64,000 nt of DNA, taken from positions 9,460,333-9,524,332 of the forward strand of contig NC_058045.1 of the NCBI RefSeq assembly GCF_020085105.1, given 5' to 3'. The translations under genes and the position numbers were made by a program. The stretch is from Siniperca chuatsi (lineage: Eukaryota > Chordata > Actinopteri > Centrarchiformes > Sinipercidae). Below the pieces are notes generated by a model that saw nothing but the letters and a program-made list of their open reading frames with translations, had not been told where the DNA came from and ran no database searches. Shown here one piece after another: positions 59,201 through 64,000 of the stretch. Positions within the stretch are counted from its first letter, which is position 1. Each line of letters starts with the position of its first letter.

Positions 59201-62200
59201 CTTGGAGAAGATTCGTAAAAACCAGAGACAGGATCACTTGAATGTAAGTGCTCTTTTAGTTCATGTTTTTCTTTATTGAGTTTTGGTGAATGTAATAGAG
59301 CTTAGAAGTGGAGGAGCTGCTTTTCCTTGTAAATGTTTGATTTTTAACAGCATTTTATTAAATGTGAATCCACTTTCGAATCCACTTATTGAATCCAAAT
59401 CCTCTCAAGTACCATATCAAATCTAACTAGATTTCACATTGGTAAATAACTGAAGTAATAAATAACTAAACTCACAGTCAATTTAGATCTGTAATCACTT
59501 GATGAGAAGGCTGAAACACTACTTTTTAGTGGCAGCCCAAAAAATGTTCACAACCTGTAACTACAAGCTGAAAATGAGATGAGCAGCATTAGATATGAAA
59601 TGTCAGTCAAATTCCTGCTTCATGGATCAAATGTTTTCTACATTGCTCTTTACTGAATAGCGAGGAGAGACAAAAGGTTCGATAAGAGATTTGTTAGCGT
59701 TGGAGTTTAGCGAGTCTGGATATTTTGCCAACAAGGATCCATTTGGCAAAACTGAACGTTTACAGGAACCCAACCCTACTCCTGGTTAGTTTCACAGCAC
59801 TATAGGATTATACTGTAGCCACTGTACATAAATTCTTCTGACAAATTACAATTTTTCAGTCAGTTTGGCCATGTTCAGATCAATAGCAGCACTACGTCCA
59901 AAACGCAGACTCATCGTTCCTTTCACTGCTGACACAGTGTGGCTGCTGGTGCAGAGGAAAAAATGCTAACATTTTGTTGACTCTCAACTTTCACATCAGT
60001 GCTGTCCAACATTATCAGGCAACACAGTGGCCTCATTGGTGATGGAGAAGATTCCAGCTAAAATTCGGAGCTCTGAACATGTCATTTTTTGCAAATGGAA
60101 CAGAAACACAAGACTGTAGTTGGTGAAATGATCCAAACTGATTCAAATTGCTGAATTTATTCAGATGTTATAAAGGTCAACATGTTAAAATATCTTAAAG
60201 TCACCGGTATCATTACTGCACGGACATGCTTCATGATCTAAGGTTTCTCTTTATGGGCTTATAGTAGAAAAGTTTAGTAATCCACCTTTTTTACACTCAA
60301 GGAGAGTTGGTTCTCCTTTCAAGTGTTGGAAATGCTCAAATGTAGCTTTGTCGATAGACAGAAACGAACTGAACTTTAACCTACGGATCTCCAATTGCCC
60401 TGATGTAGCCCTGCCCACCTCTATAATATACTGTATCGTCTTATTTGTCCTGGTGTCCTGCCATCTGTGTGATTCACCTTTTGTGATTTATGTTACAGGG
60501 TGCAGTGTCTGGCTCTGTGCAAGCCTCAGACCGCCTAATGAAGGAACTCAGGGAGATCTACAGATCACAGAGTTACAAGACGGGTGACTATAATGACACA
60601 TTACCCTACAGTGGTGACTTTTATGGTTTTAACAATTCATCAGCAGATTGAAGTTAAAGCTCTGTGTGTATGTCACTTGCTTCACAGGTATTTATTCAGT
60701 CGAACTAGTCAGTGACAGCCTTTATGAATGGCATGTCAAGTTAAGGACGTAAGTTCTCACATTCAGTTGCTTTTAAAATTTTCCAGCTTTGCAAATATTG
60801 TGTTACATGGTATATTTTGTTTTCTGTTAGATTTGACTTGTTCTTCTGTATTACAGGGTAGACCCAGATAGTCCATTACATAGTGACTTGCAGGTCTTAA
60901 AAGAAAAGGAAGGAGTGGACTACATTCTGCTCAATTTCTCATATAAAGTGAGTCCTGTGATAATATTTGTCAATTGTTTTTTTGGGGGAAAGAGTTTTCT
61001 CGAGACTCAAGTTTTATTTTTTTCCTTCATATGACAGGATAATTTTCCTTTTGACCCACCTTTTGTACGGGTTGTCTCACCTGTGCTCTCCGGAGGGTGA
61101 GTGTGTAGTGATCTCCCCCTGCACAGTTTGCATATGAAATACTCTGAAGAAAGTATTCACTCACTGGGACTTGGTCCACATTTGTTGTGCACACAGTTTT
61201 GAGATGGATTTTGGACTTTGTTGGGAGAGATTTACTCAAGATATTAATTTGTCCCATCATGGATGGAAATTAAAAAAACACAAATGTGAAGTACTAACTC
61301 CAAATGTTTCACATCATATGTTGTGTTTGCAGCTGTTGCAGATGTGTTGATACTGTGCTTTGCTTGCTTACAAAGCTGATGTCAGATCCTTTGATGAATC
61401 ACTTTGTGCTTTTAGGTGCAGGGTGGACTTTATTTTATGCTATGTTACTGCTGCGTAGTACAGGCTATGTGGTTTGCTTATGACTGGCTGCAAATTATTG
61501 CCTCTGACTCCTAAAAGTAAATAAAAGCATTGCCATACACCAGTGCAAATAAGACTTTTTGGCAATTCATTCAATGCTTTGACACTGTGATACAAATCCA
61601 TCATGCATCTCAAATCGTACAGATTCTTTAAGGGTTCTTTGCCAGGAAATTACAGCTTAAATTTCTTGGTACATCCAAAAGTTGCATTCACAACATCTTC
61701 TAGATTAAAATTGCCTCTTTGCAAAAATCGAAATCTCTCCCACAAGCCAAATCAAGACCATGTGAAATCAATTTTAAGCACAACAAATTTGCAAAAAGTC
61801 AAGTGAACACTTTCTTGATCAAATGTACACATCTGTTTTTATATGTAATATTTGCTACTCATCCTTAATACTGAATGTTTGTCTTTTTATTTCAGTTATG
61901 TTCTAGGAGGAGGAGCCTTGTGCATGGAACTTCTCACAAAACAGGTGTGTTAGTGAGTTTGATACATATTATGACATGAGGTTGCTCAACTTTATCAACA
62001 GAATTAATGGTTTTGTGTGTGTTTTTTTTTTCAGGGGTGGAGCAGTGCCTATTCCATAGAGTCTGTCATTATGCAGATAAATGCAACTCTGGTTAAAGGA
62101 AAAGCCAGGGTGCAGTTTGGAGCCAATAAGGTAACAGCTGTCAGCGTGTCGTTCGACCATGTCTAAAGGCAAAAGTGTTTCTAGCTGTTTCAAATGGCCA

Positions 62201-63419
62201 CGCTCGAAGGTGGGGCAAAAAGCCTGCTGTCAGAGAGCTGCAATGAATCCTAGAGATGGGGATAACCAGGCACAGTTTGGGACAGTTTCTCATCAAAGGC
62301 TTTCATGATGCTGTGAAGTGGTTGCCTGAAAAATGGAAAAATATATGTATGGTGGAGTGGGAGGGGGTTTCATATGCTGTTCATTTGAAGCATACTGAGG
62401 CCCTAAGACACCAAATTGTGTAGCGGTTGTGTTTCTGGGTTGTGTTTCTGTAGAAAAATCAAGTAAAGAGAAAAGTGTCTCAAGTTAAATCATAGGTCCT
62501 TTTTACACCCATCATATCAAGTGTCCGGATAAAATGCAGATGCGATTCAATAGACTCACTTTAGCTACGCATATGCATCTCCTCTCGCCAGATCGCAGTC
62601 CTACTTGGTTTCGACGTGCTACATGCAAATCAGGGTCAGTTGTCAGTACTCCAGCCCAGATGGTGGTGGTAATGTACATGAAGCTGCCAATAATGTCAGA
62701 AAAAGACACGCCGTTCCCTCACCCATACAGACTGATGCTTTCTCACCCATAGAGATCATTCAGTGGTTGAACTGATCAGGCAACAGATAAATGCTATAAC
62801 AGCTTGTACCCCCTCTGAATGACCGTACGTGTTGAAACCCCCCTAGCTGCTTTTTTCCTGTCACTTTATATGAGACAAGAAGAGTGATTACAGTTTCAGT
62901 GTATTTTCTGCATAACTTCAGCTGCCATTACTAAAGGGGACAGACCCCGTAGAGACTATTTTCACAAACCGTTTACTGACATAGTTGCACTTTAGAGGAG
63001 TAAAGATTATATATGTATATTGGTCGTTTTATGCCTTTGTTGGAGTCAGCAGTAAAAAGATGAGAGAAACGTATGGGAGAGAGATGGGGAATGACATGCA
63101 ACAAAGTTCCCCCACCATACGCAGACTGGGAACATTGCGTTTGTTTTTCATTGATTGTCATTGTTTATATTGTTCCTACTGCATAGCGAGCAATTTCTGT
63201 GCATCAAACAGAACATTCTTTGTTTTTCAGAACCAGTACAATCTTGCCAGAGCACAACAGTCGTACAAATCCCTTGTGCAGATTCATGAAAAGAATGGTG
63301 AGTAAATATTTCTAAATGGTTGGGGCTCAGTAGACACACAGTGGTATGGATCCATTGGCAATGGGGTTTCTCTTTCTGCTTTTACAGGCTGGTACACACC
63401 ACCTAAAGAGGATGGATAA
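55364..63419 (+). CDS. ube2q2: Ubiquitin-conjugating enzyme E2 Q2
   Basis: An E2 enzyme that accepts ubiquitin from E1 on a cysteine and passes it to substrates. The thirteen exons are 55364-55522, 58454-58558, 58714-58836, 58929-58985, 59094-59243, 60499-60583, 60688-60748, 60857-60947, 61038-61096, 61896-61944, 62035-62130, 63231-63297 and 63388-63419. They give 377 residues (human 375), and all phases close. The N-terminal RWD-like region starts [20 protein letters not shown]. An acidic stretch ([12 protein letters not shown]) follows at about residue 155. Then come [19 protein letters not shown] and the UBC fold, with [20 protein letters not shown] placing the catalytic Cys at about 306, followed by [20 protein letters not shown]. 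It ends [13 protein letters not shown], the conserved UBE2Q C-terminus. Exon 5 has a tandem CAGCAG acceptor, so one optional Gln is possible (59091 start). Confidence 0.98.
56236..56269. repeat. (GT)n microsatellite
   Basis: About 34 bases of GT repeat in ube2q2 intron 1. Confidence 0.95.
57173..57334 (+). other. Candidate symmetric cassette exon in ube2q2 intron 1
   Basis: The segment is preceded by accaaccag and followed by a consensus donor (CAAG|GTAAGT). It is 162 bases long, open in the frame that would continue from phase-0 exon 1 into phase-0 exon 2, and would add 54 residues beginning [20 protein letters not shown]. No homology is recognised, and the known UBE2Q2 protein has no such insert. 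Confidence 0.25.
59244..60498 (+). other. ube2q2 intron 5
   Basis: A 1.25-kb intron. A 41-codon stretch from 59661 to about 59784 is open right after a tactgaatag acceptor-like site, but the following donor is weak (gttagt) and the length is not a multiple of three. The rest has no recognised feature. Confidence 0.5.
61097..61895 (+). other. ube2q2 intron 9
   Basis: No coding or repeat feature was recognised. Confidence 0.5.
62131..63230 (+). other. ube2q2 intron 11
   Basis: A 1.1-kb intron. Short frames on both strands have no recognisable content. Nothing else is supportable. Confidence 0.5.
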
Positions 63420-64000
63420 AGAGCTACTACCACTATGCACTGAGAACATGTCTTTGGGTCAAAGTATCTTGTTTTCTTTGGAATCTTTCCCCCCTCTGAC
63501 TTAACTGGGGATATGTCATCTTTCTCGCGGAAACCACCTCGTTGGCTCATCTGATAAGTATTCCTTTGCCCCGCTCCAGGAAAGACTTTATTCTGGTATC
63601 ACTTGGCTTCTCCCCTCAGCGTTAGTGAGGAGGAGGATGTGAGGGTATCACTACTCCAGTTTTCTAAATATGCTCATTTGTCTTTAAAAAAAAAAAAGTC
63701 TCCTTTAAATGTGGGGAAATGCTTTTTATTTAGCTGCTTTGACAAAGTGGGCTTCACAAACAGTCGGTTACCCCTCTTTAAATGGGAATTTTAAAAGAAG
63801 ATTGATACTGAAGCTCTAGAAGTGGCACCTCCCTGCACCTTTTTATTGGCCGCAATTGTTTTTGTTTCCCCTTTTTTTTCTTTTGGAAATTAACTGGTAC
63901 ATAAATGCAAATATTGTTTTAGAAATATTATTTGGAAATTGTTTTTAATATTTGAGAATCCTGTACAATAAGTTTGCCAATTTTCATATTTTGAAAGCTT
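63420..64000 (+). other. ube2q2: ube2q2 3' UTR (continues beyond window)
   Basis: Sequence after the TAA at 63417-63419. No AATAAA or ATTAAA was noticed before the window ends, so the transcript probably continues. Confidence 0.5.

Overview
This is vertebrate nuclear DNA, almost certainly from a ray-finned (teleost) fish. The genes are intron-rich with GT-AG splice sites. The proteins are clear vertebrate orthologues, one gene looks like the fish UGT5 type, and the introns and intergenic gaps carry fish-type repeats: hAT-like and fold-back elements, 5'-truncated LINE tails and long GA, CA, TC and GT runs. PKM, HCN4, NPTN and UBE2Q2 all lie on human 15q23-q24, so the order pkm-hcn4-nptn-ube2q2 is a conserved block.

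Layout: (1) 1-3634 (+), the last seven coding exons of muscle-type pyruvate kinase (pkm). (2) 7356-20734 (-), a complete eight-exon hcn4 pacemaker channel, tail to tail with pkm. (3) 27944-41541 (-), a complete eight-exon neuroplastin gene (nptn), including the skippable first-Ig exon that separates the 65 kDa and 55 kDa forms. (4) 45383-46034 (+), a compact two-exon CALHM/FAM26-like membrane protein, with what look like decayed duplicate pieces on both sides. (5) 49942-51555 (-), a UDP-glucuronosyltransferase with its whole coding region in one exon and an upstream non-coding exon. (6) 55364-63419 (+), a complete 13-exon ube2q2. Exon limits were placed by reading frame, splice consensus and agreement with the known protein families. 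Exon phases close without a frameshift in all five complete genes and in the partial pkm.

The genes do not form a pathway. pkm is glycolytic, hcn4 carries the pacemaker current, nptn is an adhesion molecule and PMCA partner, the CALHM-like protein is probably a channel-family membrane protein, the UGT conjugates small lipophilic compounds, and ube2q2 is a ubiquitin-conjugating enzyme.

The least conventional parts are: the CALHM-like locus, which lacks the usual cytoplasmic C-terminal domain and sits among relics of its own duplication with an ISRE/TATA-like promoter; a 111-codon open frame with a membrane segment but no ATG inside nptn intron 1; a symmetric open 162-base cassette with good splice sites in ube2q2 intron 1; a GC-rich hairpin in the probable nptn 3' UTR; a perfect 31-bp inverted repeat between pkm and hcn4; and an hcn4 pore whose residues after GYG differ from the mammalian ones. 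No tRNA, rRNA or CRISPR was recognised. Repeat family names are from memory of sequence patterns and were not checked against a library.
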